Shown: in pieces, positions 35,442 through 49,600 of the stretch
Numbering within the stretch: position 1 is the first letter of the stretch
How the letters are laid out: every line of letters begins with the position of its first letter
Notes under the pieces: generated by a model
Databases searched by the model: none
What the model was told of the DNA's origin: nothing
What the model saw: the letters and a program-made list of their open reading frames with translations, nothing else
Assembly: GCF_003986955.1 (NCBI RefSeq)
Contig: NZ_PIPN01000004.1
Span: 248,001-312,000, forward strand
Length of the DNA: 64,000 bases
Origin: Aliidiomarina sedimenti
GTDB lineage: Bacteria; Pseudomonadota; Gammaproteobacteria; Enterobacterales; Alteromonadaceae
Direction of reading: 5' to 3'
Position numbers and translations under genes: made by a program

Positions 35442-35550
35442 TGCAACTCTCCTGAAAGACTACTTACCCTCCCTAAACAAGCCCTTGTATAGACAGACAA
35501 ATGCGCTCTGAAGTGGCATAATAGTCAGCTTAATATGTCTTGTTGATTGA

Positions 35551-37843
<2,293 letters not shown>

Positions 37844-37853
37844 GGAGAGTTAA

Positions 37854-39335
<1,482 letters not shown>

Positions 39336-39365
39336 GTAAACGCGCATCCTTAATGTTCTAAAACG

Positions 39366-39388
39366 CCAGGTAGCAATTGGCTACCTGG
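39366..39388. other. Hairpin after astD
   Basis: CCAGGTAGC (39366-39374) and GCTACCTGG (39380-39388) make a 9-bp stem with a five-base loop between astD and the following small gene. There is no T-run, so RNA processing or partial termination is likelier than full termination. Confidence 0.5.
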
Positions 39389-39410
39389 TGGCAGGAACCG
39401 AAGCCTAATT

Positions 39411-39761
39411 ATGATTGTTGAAAGTGATGGTTATATAGAGCTCATTCAATACCTGACTGAGCATCTGGAAATGTTTGAACATCCTTCTGATGGTGCAGAG
39501 CGCGCCAGCTTCACCGTGCGTGAACAGCTGGAAGACTCCTTGTCTGACAAGATCATGCGCGTCAGCCAGCAACATGATGTAAGCCAGGAGCTACGCTTTG
39601 ATATTGTGCGCGAGGCAGATGCCATTTTGTACGATCTGGAGGAAGTGCTGGCGTCGGTATTAAATCAGCAGCCGACCCCGTCGCAGCAAACATTTATCGA
39701 GGAGTTTACCGGCCTGGTAAAAAACCTGCTCGATGCCCGCATTAGCGAAGCAGGCGGCTAG
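39411..39761 (+). CDS. Small conserved protein, DUF3802-like
   Basis: The 116-residue acidic, helical protein has no signal peptide. The N-terminal MIVESDGYIELIQYLTEHLE and the overall helix pattern resemble DUF3802, a family restricted to Alteromonadales and relatives, from memory. Function is unknown. It follows astD by 75 bases with a hairpin in between, and is convergent with prkB. It may be transcribed with the ast genes. Confidence 0.7.
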   Translation: MIVESDGYIELIQYLTEHLEMFEHPSDGAERASFTVREQLEDSLSDKIMRVSQQHDVSQELRFDIVREADAILYDLEEVLASVLNQQPTPSQQTFIEEFTGLVKNLLDARISEAGG

Positions 39762-39773
39762 CCTGCTCCACCC

Positions 39774-40655
39774 TTAGTAATCGCCACTCCCTTTCTGACG
39801 TCGCTCGATAAGCTCTGCAATAAGCGGCGTTAGAATCAGTTCCATTGCCAGTCCCATCTTGCCACCCGGCACCACCATGGTATTGATTCGCGACATAAAG
39901 GCGCCGTCGATCATCTGCAAATAGTAAGGGAAGTCGACGTTACGCATGCCACGAAAGCGAATCACGACAAAACTCTCATCCAGAGACGGAATGTCTTTAG
40001 CACTAAACGGGTTCGAGGTATCGACGGTAGGCACGCGCTGAAAATTGATATGAGTACGCGAAAACTGCGGCACTATATGGTGAATGTAGTCATCCATGCT
40101 GCGTACAATGCTGGTGGTCACCGCTTCTCTCGAATGGCCACGCTCGGACGTGTCGCGTAACAGCTTCTGAATCCATTCCAGGTTGACGATAGGGACCATG
40201 CCTATGAGTAAATCCACGTGCCTGGCGACGTCGTAGTTTTCGCCCTGAACGCCACCATGAAGCCCCTCGTAGAACAACAGATCAGTCTCCGCTGGCAAAG
40301 GCTCCCAGGGGGTAAATGTGCCTGGCATTTGGTGATAAGGCACGGCATCGTCAAAACTGTGCAGGTAGCGGCGAAGTTCGCCGGTACCACATTGGGAATA
40401 GTCCGCAAAAAGTTTTTCCAGGCGTTCAAAGTCATTTGCTTCTGGGCCAAAGTAACTAATGTGACGGCCCTGCTCCTGCGCTCTGCGGATAGCCAGATCC
40501 ATTTCTGGTCGTGAAAACCGATGAAAGCTGTCCCCTTCAATAAAGGATGCGTTGATCCCTAGATTTCTGAAAATATGACGAACGGCCTGACCTGTGGTCG
40601 AGGTACCAGCACCGGATGAACCGGTGACGGCAATAATGGGATGCTTCGCTGACAT
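39774..40655 (-). CDS. prkB: Phosphoribulokinase-like protein
   Basis: The 293-residue protein of the phosphoribulokinase family has a P-loop GSSGAGTST, GDSFHRFSR, HSFDDAVPYH and FYEGLHGG. It matches the PrkB type widespread in gammaproteobacteria that lack RuBisCO. Whether it phosphorylates ribulose-5-phosphate in these bacteria is not established. It lies 27 bases downstream of slyX on the same strand. Confidence 0.93.
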   Translation of the reverse strand: MSAKHPIIAVTGSSGAGTSTTGQAVRHIFRNLGINASFIEGDSFHRFSRPEMDLAIRRAQEQGRHISYFGPEANDFERLEKLFADYSQCGTGELRRYLHSFDDAVPYHQMPGTFTPWEPLPAETDLLFYEGLHGGVQGENYDVARHVDLLIGMVPIVNLEWIQKLLRDTSERGHSREAVTTSIVRSMDDYIHHIVPQFSRTHINFQRVPTVDTSNPFSAKDIPSLDESFVVIRFRGMRNVDFPYYLQMIDGAFMSRINTMVVPGGKMGLAMELILTPLIAELIERRQKGSGDY

Positions 40656-40682
40656 AACACACTCAATTTTTAGTTACTAAGA

Positions 40683-40904
40683 TTAGTAATGGGGTGGACG
40701 TTCATCCACCGGGTTGGTGTCTTCACTTTGCTGGTCCTTGATTTGACTCAGACGACCTGCCAGCAATTGCAAATGGCGTTTAAACGTAGCTAGCTCGTGG
40801 TTTTGTTCTGCAACCAGCTGGTTCAGTTGTTCGATAGTTTCTTCCTGAAAAGCCAGCTGGCTTTCCAAATCCATCATTCGCTTCTCAAGCTCGAGTTCTT
40901 TCAA
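40683..40904 (-). CDS. slyX: SlyX family protein
   Basis: The 73-residue product is a heptad-repeat coiled coil (MMDLESQLAFQEETIEQLN) ending in the family's PPHY. The reading frame begins at TTG 40904, with AGGTG eight bases upstream. This start lines the N-terminus up with E. coli SlyX, so TTG is preferred over the ATG nine codons in. Role unknown. In E. coli slyX sits by fkpA and slyD; here fkpA is 1.2 kb away on the other strand. Confidence 0.9.
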   Translation of the reverse strand: MKELELEKRMMDLESQLAFQEETIEQLNQLVAEQNHELATFKRHLQLLAGRLSQIKDQQSEDTNPVDERPPHY

Positions 40905-40963
40905 ATTAGCACACCTGACTGTAATGACTGATAACGGCGGCTGTTTATAGGTTAAAGGCTACA

Positions 40964-41977
40964 TTAGCGCGCCTGGTTCTCTAGTATACCCTGAAGGCGC
41001 CAGCGTTCGCCAAACCCAGCACTATTTTCACTCACCACCTCGTCGCTGCCATCGATAAACGCCACCGCAATCACTGCCGCCCGCGGCGGGTAATCGTCCT
41101 CACGACCTTTAACCTGGCTACTGGAAAGGCGCTCTCCATCGTCCACGCGCCAGACTTCGACATGGCGCGAGGGCGAGCCGGTGACCAGGTATCGCCCGTC
41201 CGCCGAGAAGTCTGCGCTAAGAAATGATTTGTGCCGGCTACGATGACGTAATTCGCTGATCTTTTCCGCGCTTGTCAGATGCCAGATGTGTGCGGTTTGC
41301 GCACTGGCGGTGAAAGCTGTGCTGCCATCCGGGTTGAAGCGGACCAGCGCTATGCGGCCGTCTCCGGGAAATCTCTGCAACACCTGTCCGCTACCGGTGT
41401 CCCATAGCAAACTCATATGGTCGTCGGCACCACTTATCACATAGCGGCCATTCGCACTGATGTCGACACTGTTGATGCGTTCGCTATGACCGAGGAACTC
41501 CAGGCGTCTGCCCGTTTCCGGTTCAAACACTACCACCACCCCGTCGCTGCGGCCAATAATCAGGTGCCGGCCCTGACTGGAGACCGCAACGTCACGGATA
41601 CCTGCTTCTTCTAAACGCCAGTAACCGCGGACTTCACCGCTACTGGTATCCCATAGTGCAATGGTTTCGCGGCTGGCGGCGACGGCAACGCTTTTATCTG
41701 CGGCCAGAGCCACTGCCCGGATTTGACTGATACCGTCTTCGTCCTGTTGCCAGTTATGTTTGCGTTCATCGGTGCTCAGGTCAAAGAGCATAAGACCATG
41801 TTCAGCGGTGGCAACGAACGACAACTGACCATCAGGGGAAATGGCGGCAGCCTGAGTCCGCGACGGCGAACGCTCGTCACGCTGGAGCTTTTCTGCAGAC
41901 GGTGAGCAGGCACTTAATAACCAGCCACTTAGTAAAAGACCTACTACAATAAAACTTCGTTGAGCCCGCGTTGTCAT
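40964..41977 (-). CDS. WD40-repeat lipoprotein
   Basis: The 337-residue product has a lipobox ending LLSAC (Cys24) and then six or seven WD40-like repeats, each with a GH or D-x-S-x-D-G-R core followed by a WD or WR ending (SADGRYLVTGS, SANGRYVISGADDHMSLLWD). It should be a beta-propeller facing the periplasm, a protein-binding scaffold. AAGAGG precedes the ATG. It starts 60 bases upstream of slyX and diverges from fkpA. No partner is identified. Confidence 0.88.
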   Translation of the reverse strand: MTTRAQRSFIVVGLLLSGWLLSACSPSAEKLQRDERSPSRTQAAAISPDGQLSFVATAEHGLMLFDLSTDERKHNWQQDEDGISQIRAVALAADKSVAVAASRETIALWDTSSGEVRGYWRLEEAGIRDVAVSSQGRHLIIGRSDGVVVVFEPETGRRLEFLGHSERINSVDISANGRYVISGADDHMSLLWDTGSGQVLQRFPGDGRIALVRFNPDGSTAFTASAQTAHIWHLTSAEKISELRHRSRHKSFLSADFSADGRYLVTGSPSRHVEVWRVDDGERLSSSQVKGREDDYPPRAAVIAVAFIDGSDEVVSENSAGFGERWRLQGILENQAR

Positions 41978-42078
41978 TGGTCAGCCTCTTGTAATCTGTG
42001 TACACTAAGCTCACTATACCAGTGATTTAAATCACTCCCTAATAAACCAATATATAAAGAGAAGTGGAATTTAATTAT

Positions 42079-42804
42079 ATGAAAACCTTGCATAAAGTCT
42101 TCGCCGTTTCGGCGTTAACCCTAGCGCTGAGCGCATGCGGCGAAAGCCAGCAAGCGACGGTTGAACTGGAAACTGAAGAGCAGCGTCAAGCCTATGCATT
42201 GGGCGCCTCTATTGGCCTTTACGTTGAAGAAAACCTGAGTCAGCAACAAGAAGCCGAAATCGAGCTGGACAAGGACCTGGTTATTACAGCGTTTAATGAA
42301 AGCGTTCGTGGCGAAGGCCGGATGGACCAGGAGACCGCCGAAGAAATCGTGATCGAGCTACAGCAGCAGGTGATGCGTCAACGTCAGGAAGTTGTTGGCG
42401 GACGAGCACTGCGTGAAGGTCAGGAATACCTCGAAGAAAACGCTCAACGCGAGGGTGTTGAAGTGACTGAGTCTGGTTTGCAGTACGAAGTCGTTCGTGA
42501 AGGTGAAGGCGAGCGTCCAGCCGCTGAAGATGTGGTTGAAGTGCATTATGAAGGCACTTTGGTTAACGGCGATGTATTTGATAGCTCATACGAACGCGGC
42601 GAGCCGGCTGTATTTCCTCTCAATCGGGTGATCCCGGGCTGGACCGAAGGTGTTCAACTGATGCGTGAAGGCGCCCATTATCGTTTCGTGATCCCAGCTG
42701 AACTGGCGTATGGTGACCGCGATGTCGGTGGTGCCATCCCACCAAATTCGACCCTGATTTTCGAGGTTGAGTTGGTCAGCATTGTAGATCAAGACGAGCA
42801 ATAA
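42079..42804 (+). CDS. fkpA: FKBP-type peptidyl-prolyl isomerase, lipoprotein
   Basis: The 241-residue product has an N-terminal dimerisation domain (FKBP_N, about 40-120) and a C-terminal FKBP domain with VEVHYEGTLVNGDVFDSSYERG, FPLNRVIPGWTEG and IPPNSTLIFEVEL. It speeds proline isomerisation and acts as chaperone in the envelope. Unlike E. coli FkpA, the signal ends LSAC, so it is probably lipid-anchored. I chose ATG 42079 since it gives a standard signal peptide; a GTG five codons upstream is in frame. The terminator at 42818 ends the gene. Confidence 0.93.
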   Translation: MKTLHKVFAVSALTLALSACGESQQATVELETEEQRQAYALGASIGLYVEENLSQQQEAEIELDKDLVITAFNESVRGEGRMDQETAEEIVIELQQQVMRQRQEVVGGRALREGQEYLEENAQREGVEVTESGLQYEVVREGEGERPAAEDVVEVHYEGTLVNGDVFDSSYERGEPAVFPLNRVIPGWTEGVQLMREGAHYRFVIPAELAYGDRDVGGAIPPNSTLIFEVELVSIVDQDEQ

Positions 42805-42817
42805 ATGCCGAAACAAC

Positions 42818-42850
42818 AAAGGCCAGCGTCAGTACGCTGGCCTTTGTTTT
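42818..42850. terminator. Terminator between fkpA and rsd
   Basis: A 12-bp perfect stem (42818-42829 with 42834-42845, core GGCCAGCGT) and a four-base loop are followed by Ts. The convergent gene rsd may use it from the other side. Confidence 0.9.
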
Positions 42851-42886
42851 AGCATTGCAATCTTATTAAGAAAATTACCCTTCAGC

Positions 42887-43357
42887 TCAGGCAAATACGG
42901 CCTGTTCTTCTAAGGCATGCAGCAAGCGGTCTTCGAGCTCCATGCGAACCTCAAGGGCTTCACCTAGCGCAGACAGATCATTGTCGAACTCACGCAATGG
43001 ATCGTTTTCGTTCACTTCTGCGTACTTGTCATTGAAGTTAAGCACGCGCTCTGTGGTCACTGTAATCAACGGGTACACCTGCACGGCCGTGGCACGGGCT
43101 GTCTCGCTTTGCACATCCGCCTGAGTCATTAAGTGCTCGTATATTTCAAAGTGGCCAGTGGATACGTAGTCAACCAATACTTCGCAAAATGCTTTAATAT
43201 CGGTTGTTGACGGCAGACCATCTGCACTTTTATAAGGCGGAAGCCCTGCCATCCGGCAGTATTGAACAAGCATTTCCTGACGTTCCTCGAGCCAATGGTC
43301 AAGAGATTGATGATGACCTCCCCAGCGCTGGCGAGCGGATTCATTGCGGCGTAACAT
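42887..43357 (-). CDS. rsd: Anti-sigma-70 factor Rsd/AlgQ
   Basis: The 156-residue helical protein begins RRNESARQRWGGHHQSLDHWLEERQ-like, with the conserved WGG-x-x-x-x-I/L-D-x-W-L pattern, and a middle FCEVLVDYVSTGHFEIYE. Rsd binds region 4 of the housekeeping sigma factor and frees core polymerase for other sigma factors in slow growth. GGAGGTCACC precedes the ATG. It is divergent from nudC, preserving the gammaproteobacterial rsd/nudC/hemE neighbourhood. Confidence 0.94.
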   Translation of the reverse strand: MLRRNESARQRWGGHHQSLDHWLEERQEMLVQYCRMAGLPPYKSADGLPSTTDIKAFCEVLVDYVSTGHFEIYEHLMTQADVQSETARATAVQVYPLITVTTERVLNFNDKYAEVNENDPLREFDNDLSALGEALEVRMELEDRLLHALEEQAVFA

Positions 43358-43492
43358 GGTGACCTCCGGTCTTTAATCATTTGGGTTGTTCGAACTATCC
43401 AGCGGACAACCAATTAGATCAATTTACGTTGCAAGACCGCTGGGGGTCAATTCTTTTTGGCTGTCTTTACACGGATTTACGCAGGAGCATAC

Positions 43493-44326
43493 ATGATTAT
43501 CCCAAGGCCCGGTCACATGCCGGACGAAGAATCTATCATTATGATAGTTAACGAAAATTTGGTTCTTCAGAGGGAAGGGGCTAACCCGCTTCCAGTACTG
43601 TCTAAGCCTGTTCGGGAGCAACTATGGCAGTCTGCTCAGTATCTCGCGAGTATTGGAAGCTACCAGGGACGCGAGGTATTTCTGGTGGTCCCCGGGCAGG
43701 ATGTGACTTTCGATGGCTTCGAATTCTTACCATTACGGCGCCTGCTCAGTCACTTCGACAGCGCCTTGTTCGCTATCGCCGGTCGAGCCTGTCAGGTCGC
43801 TTATTTCATTCGCACGCATAACTTCTGCAGCCATTGTGGCGACCCGTTGCAGGAGGTCGAAGACGAACTTGCGGTCTATTGTGCAAGCTGTGACTACCGT
43901 ACCTACCCGCGCATTTCACCCTGTATTATCGTCGCGGTTTTCCGCCAGGACCGGGGTAAGAACGAAATCTTGCTGGCCCGGGGGATACGCCACCCGGAGG
44001 GGCTGTATTCTGTGTTAGCAGGCTTTGTTGAGAGCGGCGAAACGCTGGAGCAGACAGTGCAGCGTGAAGTCTATGAAGAAACCCGGATTCTGGTCGATAA
44101 CGTAGAGTATGTGACCAGCCAGCCCTGGCCGTTCCCGCACTCGTTGATGGCGGGCTTTGTTGCTCAGTATGCGGGAGGCGAGTTGCAAGTGGACGACGTT
44201 GAGATTATCGAAGGCGACTGGTTCGAGCTTGACCAGTTACCACAAACCCCACCGGCGGGCACCATTGCGGCGCAGTTGATTGAAGAAGTTCGCAGTCGAC
44301 TGCAAGGCTTGGTAGAATCGCGCTAG
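43493..44326 (+). CDS. nudC: NAD+ pyrophosphatase / RNA-deNADding hydrolase
   Basis: The 277-residue Nudix enzyme splits NADH and removes NAD caps from RNA. A zinc ribbon CSHCGDP...CASCDY is followed by the Nudix box GFVESGETLEQTVQREVYEET and the NudC-specific SQPWPFPHSLM. I chose ATG 43493 because AGGAG is five bases upstream; the frame is open for 36 bases before it. hemE follows after 38 bases on the same strand. Confidence 0.95.
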   Translation: MIIPRPGHMPDEESIIMIVNENLVLQREGANPLPVLSKPVREQLWQSAQYLASIGSYQGREVFLVVPGQDVTFDGFEFLPLRRLLSHFDSALFAIAGRACQVAYFIRTHNFCSHCGDPLQEVEDELAVYCASCDYRTYPRISPCIIVAVFRQDRGKNEILLARGIRHPEGLYSVLAGFVESGETLEQTVQREVYEETRILVDNVEYVTSQPWPFPHSLMAGFVAQYAGGELQVDDVEIIEGDWFELDQLPQTPPAGTIAAQLIEEVRSRLQGLVESR

Positions 44327-44364
44327 AATTTTGCTGAGTATCAACTTACAGGACAGGAAGCGGC

Positions 44365-45438
44365 ATGAGCAATACATTGAAAAATGATCGGTATTTACGC
44401 GCTTTAGCAAAGCAACCCGTGGATCGGACTCCTATTTGGATGATGCGACAGGCTGGCCGTTATCTGCCAGAGTATCGCGAAATTCGCAAGCAAGCTGGTG
44501 ACTTTATGACCCTGTGCCGTAACCCTGAGCTGGCTTGTGAAGTCACCTTACAACCGTTGCGACGCTTTCCGCTTGATGCCGCCATTCTATTTTCAGACAT
44601 TCTTACCATTCCCGATGCAATGGGCCTGGGTCTTTATTTCGAGCAAGGTGAAGGTCCGCGTTTTGAACGTCCTTTACGCTCATTTTCAGACATTCAGAAG
44701 CTTCCGGTACCGGATCCTGAACAGGAACTGCGTTACGTGATGGATGCTGTACGTACCATCCGCCGCGAATTAAAGGGAGAGGTGCCGCTCATCGGCTTTT
44801 CTGGTAGTCCCTGGACCCTGGCCACCTATATGGTTGAGGGTGGCAGTACCAAAAACTTTGCCCTGATTAAAGAAATGGCGTTTGCTGAACCGGAAGCCAT
44901 GCACCTGCTGCTGCATAAGCTGGCGCAATCGGTCACCAGTTACCTTAATGCTCAGATTGCAGCGGGCGCGCAGTCGGTGATGATTTTTGATACCTGGGGC
45001 GGTGTGTTGTCACCACGTGACTATCGTGAATTCTCACTGACTTACATGAAACAGATCGTGAACGGCCTTACTCGCGAAGCGGATGGCCGTAAAGTGCCGG
45101 TCACTTTATTCACCAAAAATGGCGGTCAATGGCTTGAAGCAATGGCAGCCACAGGCTGCGATGCGCTCGGTGTCGACTGGACAACTGATCTTGGTGACGC
45201 GCGTGCGCGGGTAGGCGATAAGGTTGCCCTGCAGGGCAATATGGACCCCTCAGTGTTGTATGCATCGCCGGAGCGTATTCGGCAGGAAGTGCAGATTATA
45301 TTAGACAGCTATGGCAGCGGCAGCGGACATGTCTTTAACCTTGGTCACGGTATCCATCCGGGGGTCAACCCTGAACATGCCGGTGCGTTCATTAAAGCCG
45401 TTCAGGAAATGAGTACAGGCTACCACAGCGAAGACTGA
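44365..45438 (+). CDS. hemE: Uroporphyrinogen decarboxylase
   Basis: The 357-residue enzyme converts uroporphyrinogen III to coproporphyrinogen III in heme synthesis. The signatures [16 protein letters not shown] near the N-terminus and [16 protein letters not shown] in the middle are intact, and FNLGHGIHP is near the end. CAGGACAGGAAG is upstream of the ATG. It lies next to nudC as in E. coli. No terminator is clear before the efflux genes. Confidence 0.97.
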   Translation: MSNTLKNDRYLRALAKQPVDRTPIWMMRQAGRYLPEYREIRKQAGDFMTLCRNPELACEVTLQPLRRFPLDAAILFSDILTIPDAMGLGLYFEQGEGPRFERPLRSFSDIQKLPVPDPEQELRYVMDAVRTIRRELKGEVPLIGFSGSPWTLATYMVEGGSTKNFALIKEMAFAEPEAMHLLLHKLAQSVTSYLNAQIAAGAQSVMIFDTWGGVLSPRDYREFSLTYMKQIVNGLTREADGRKVPVTLFTKNGGQWLEAMAATGCDALGVDWTTDLGDARARVGDKVALQGNMDPSVLYASPERIRQEVQIILDSYGSGSGHVFNLGHGIHPGVNPEHAGAFIKAVQEMSTGYHSED

Positions 45439-45555
45439 AGCTGATTTTGCGACCAGTTTCATTTTATAAGCGTTGAGGAGTGCAGTACTGAAAGACCAAT
45501 GCGTTACAATGGCGGTCGCATATCAGGATCTTCAGAATTTAAGCTAGAGGGCAGT

Positions 45556-46611
45556 ATGGCAAAGCGTTATATAGTCACGCCACTTTCGTTGGTTGTAGTG
45601 TTGTTAGCCGTTTTCGTTGGCTATTTGTACTTTTTCGGCGAGGACGAGCCAGTAGATGCCCGTCCGGACCTGACTCAGCCTGTGGTTGTCCATGAGGTGG
45701 GCATGGTCGAATTCCGCGATATTATTGAAGGTCTCGGAACCGGACAAGCCAGTCAGTCAGTCGATATCATGGCGCGGGTGACGCAGAATGTTCGCGAACT
45801 GTACTTTAGTGATGGTGACGACGTTGAAGAAGGCCAGGTCTTGGTCGCGCTCAATGACCGTGAAGAACGTGCACGGGTTCAGGAACTGGAGTTCCGTTTA
45901 GCGGATGCCCGCCGCCAGCTGAATCGACTGCGTGAACTGGCAGCTGAAAACGCTGCATCACGGAGCATGATCGACGAACAGGAAGTGCGCGTTGAACAAA
46001 CCAGCGCGGAACTGGAAGTGGCTCGGGTACGTTTAGAAGAAATGACCATCGAAGCCCCTTTCAAAGGCCGTCTGGGTATCCGTCAGGTCAGCAAAGGGTC
46101 TCTTGTGCGGCCCGGCGATGTTATCACTACCCTGGATGATATTTCGCCATTGTATGTTGACTTCAGTGTGCCGGAAATTTACCTGCCTAGCCTGGCTGCC
46201 GGGCAACGTATTGTCGGCTTATCAACAGCTTACCAGGGCCGAGAATTTGAAGGTCGCATTGTCAGCCTGGCGTCTCGGGTTGATCCAATTACCCGCTCAA
46301 TTAAGGTGCGTGCTTCAATCCCCAACGAAAACCGTGAGCTGCGCCCTGGAATGTTAATGCGTGTCCGTCTGGAACGTGAAGTAGCAACCACTCTGATGAT
46401 TCCTGAAGCCTCCGTTATCCCCATTCGCAATGAATTTATTGTGTTTAAAGTGAATGAAGACAATGTAGCCGTGCGCACCAACATCGAGATTGGTCGCCGT
46501 CAGCCTGGCTGGGTCGAGGTACTGAGCGGCTTAGGTGAAGGCGACATTATCGTAAAAGAGGGTGTGGTTCGTCTGCGCGACGGCTTACCTGTGTCACCAC
46601 GGGAGCAGTAA
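45556..46611 (+). CDS. RND efflux periplasmic adaptor (membrane fusion protein)
   Basis: The product is 351 residues from ATG 45556, chosen for AGAGGG close upstream and an N-terminal anchor MAKRYIVTPLSLVVV. A biotinyl-lipoyl-like half (DGDDVEEGQVLVALN), an alpha-helical hairpin (about 95-155) and the second lipoyl half with IEAPFKGRLGIRQVSKGSLV follow, then a beta-barrel and membrane-proximal domain. It links the inner-membrane pump to an outer-membrane channel. The pump gene starts three bases after its stop. An in-frame ATG exists at 45499. Confidence 0.92.
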   Translation: MAKRYIVTPLSLVVVLLAVFVGYLYFFGEDEPVDARPDLTQPVVVHEVGMVEFRDIIEGLGTGQASQSVDIMARVTQNVRELYFSDGDDVEEGQVLVALNDREERARVQELEFRLADARRQLNRLRELAAENAASRSMIDEQEVRVEQTSAELEVARVRLEEMTIEAPFKGRLGIRQVSKGSLVRPGDVITTLDDISPLYVDFSVPEIYLPSLAAGQRIVGLSTAYQGREFEGRIVSLASRVDPITRSIKVRASIPNENRELRPGMLMRVRLEREVATTLMIPEASVIPIRNEFIVFKVNEDNVAVRTNIEIGRRQPGWVEVLSGLGEGDIIVKEGVVRLRDGLPVSPREQ

Positions 46612-46614
46612 GCC

Positions 46615-49600
46615 ATGTTTTTATCTGATGTATCGGTAAAACGTCCGGTCTTTGCAACCGTACTCAACCTTCTGCTGGTGATTTTCGGCGTGGTGGCGTT
46701 TCTCTCGTTGCCACTTCGTGAATACCCGAATATCGAGCCACCGGTTGTTTCAATTAGTACCAGTTACCCGGGTGCTAACGCTGAGATCATGGAGCGTGAA
46801 GTTACCCAGCGTATCGAGCGCGGTATCAGTGGTATAGATGGTATTCGCTTTATTGATTCACGCAGCCGCAATGGCAGCTCGCGTGTCACTATCGAATTCG
46901 AATCCGGTCGCGACATTGACTCGGCGGCGAACGACATCCGTGAGCGCGTGCAGCGTATTATGCGGCGGCTACCGGAGCAAATCGACCCGCCCCAAATATC
47001 CAAAGCGGGGGCCGATGAAGATACCGTAGTTTGGTATAACCTGCGCTCCGAACTCATGACCAGCGAACAGCTAACCGACTATGCCCGTCGTTTTATGTTG
47101 GAGCGACTGGCTATTGTTGACGGTGTATCCAGTGTTAATTTCGGTGGTGAGCGTCGCTATGCGATGAAGCTGTGGCTTGACCGCGATGCGATGGCGGCCA
47201 GGGATGTGACAGTCACCGATATAGAAAACCGCTTACGCGCCGAGAACGTCGAACTCCCTGCAGGCTCACTAGAATCTGTTGATCGTGAATTTGATGTTCG
47301 GGTAAGCAGAGCCTACCTTTCCGCGTCGGATTTCGAGCAGCTAACCATCCGTGGTGGTGGCGACCGGGGCTATCTTGTTCGGTTAGGAGAGATCGCACGG
47401 GTGTCGCTGGAGGCGGCCAATGACCAGTCTGTGTACCGCTCGAACGGGGTTAACATGCTTGGTATTGGCATTGAACGCCAGTCTGAAGCCAATACCCTTG
47501 AGGTTGTGCGGAATGCTGACCGCGAAGTAGAACGTATTAAACAGACGCTTCCGGCAAGTATGGAGCTGGTAAAAAGTTACGACAGCTCGACCTTTATTGA
47601 AGACTCGATCTCGGAAGTTTACAACACCCTCTTTATAGCGATGGCTATGGTCGTCATCGTCATTTACCTGTTCCTCGGTAACCTTAGGGTCACCATGATC
47701 CCTGCGGTTACGGTACCGGTGGCATTGCTATCGTCCTACATTGTACTGAGCGCAATGGGCTTCTCCATTAACCTGCTGACCTTATTAGCGTTGGTCCTGG
47801 CTATCGGACTGGTAGTGGATGACTCCATTGTTGTGCTGGAAAATATTTACCGTCGCGTGGAAATGGGCGATCCGCCTTTGCTTGCCGCCTATCGGGGAGC
47901 ACGTGAGGTTGGTTTTGCGGTTGTAGCGACCACGATGGTTCTTATTTCGGTGTTTTTGCCCTTAATGTTCCTCGACGGTAACCTCGGCCTGCTGTTCTCA
48001 GAATTCGCGGTAGCGCTAGCAGCGGCAGTCGGTTTCTCCAGTATTACCGCCCTCTCGCTGTCACCCATGCTGTCGTCGAAAATTTTGAAAAAGGGGAACA
48101 AACGCAAGGGCTGGTTCCGCCGTTTGTTCGACAGTGGCTTTGCTAAGCTCGAATCAGGTTATGAAAAAGGGCTACGCCGTACCATAGGGCTCCCCAGCAT
48201 GGCTTTCCTGGTGGTCGCCTTAGCTATAGCAGGGTGTTACGTGCTGTTTGGCCAGCTGGGTCAGGAATATGCACCGCAGGAAGACCGCGGCAGCTTCTTC
48301 GTTATCGTTCGTGGGGCAGAAGGGGCGAGCTTTGAGTCGAACCGGGTCAACATGGAACGGGTAGAAGAGGTGCTGTTACCCTATGTGGATCGGGGAATGG
48401 TTGACCGTCTGATTGTGCGGGCGCCTGGTTGGGGTACCAGTGCCGGGGTCGCGATTGTAAACGCGGTGCCGCATGGTGAGCGAGACTGGGGCACAGCCGA
48501 ACTGATGGGCGAAATCCGTGAAGGCTTAAATGAAATTCCCGATGTGATAGCCGTCGCCAACATGCGCAGCTCCTTAGGTGGAGGCGGCGGTGGCGGCCGA
48601 CCCGTTCGTTTCGTCCTGCAAGGACATGATTTTAATCAGTTAGCAGAGTGGCGCGATATTGTGGTGGCGCGGGCAGAAGAGAACCCGGGCCTGTTGCAGG
48701 TAGACAGTAATTACCGCGAAACGGTCCCGCAATTGTCGGTTCATATTAACCACGACCGCGCGGCTGACCTCGGTGTATCGGTAGGCGACATTGGACGCAC
48801 ACTGGAAGCCATTATGGGTGAGCGGCGTGTTACTACGTACTCTGATCGGGGTGAAGAATATGATGTGATTATTGAAGGTGAGCGGGAAGACTACCAGACA
48901 CCTTCAGCGATCAATAACATCTATGTACGCTCGACGACGTCAAACGAACTGATTCCGATGTCGAACCTGATCACCGTGACGGAAGGGGCAACCGCACCAC
49001 AGCTAAACCGTTACAACCGGATGCGGGCTATTACCGTTGAAGCAAACCTTGCTGATGGATACAACCTGGGTGAGGCACTGGCGTTTCTTGAGCAGGTGGT
49101 TGCTGAAGACTTGCCGGAAGAGGCCGCGTATGACTTCCGTGGCGAATCGCGACTGTATAAAGAAGGCGGTAATACCATTTACTGGATTTTCTTACTTGCG
49201 TTGACCATCACCTTCCTGGTGCTGGCGGCACAGTTTGAAAGCTTTGTTCATCCGATTGTTATTATTCTGACCGTTCCGTTAGCCATCTTCGGCGCTTTAG
49301 CCGGACTCTGGCTCGGTGATATGACCATCAATATATACAGTCAGATTGGTATTATCATGCTGATAGGCCTGGCCGCGAAGAACGGTATTTTGATTGTAGA
49401 GTTCGCCAACCAGTTGCGTGACGCCGGTATGCGTTTTGAAGATGCGCTGGTCCGTGCTTCGACTTTACGTCTGCGTCCTATCGTGATGACTGCGTTTACC
49501 ACGATTATGAGTTCGTTGCCGTTATTGCTTGCAGTAGGGCCGGGCTCCGAAAGCCGTGCGGTGATAGGGACCGTTATTTTCGCAGGGGTGGCTTTCTCTG

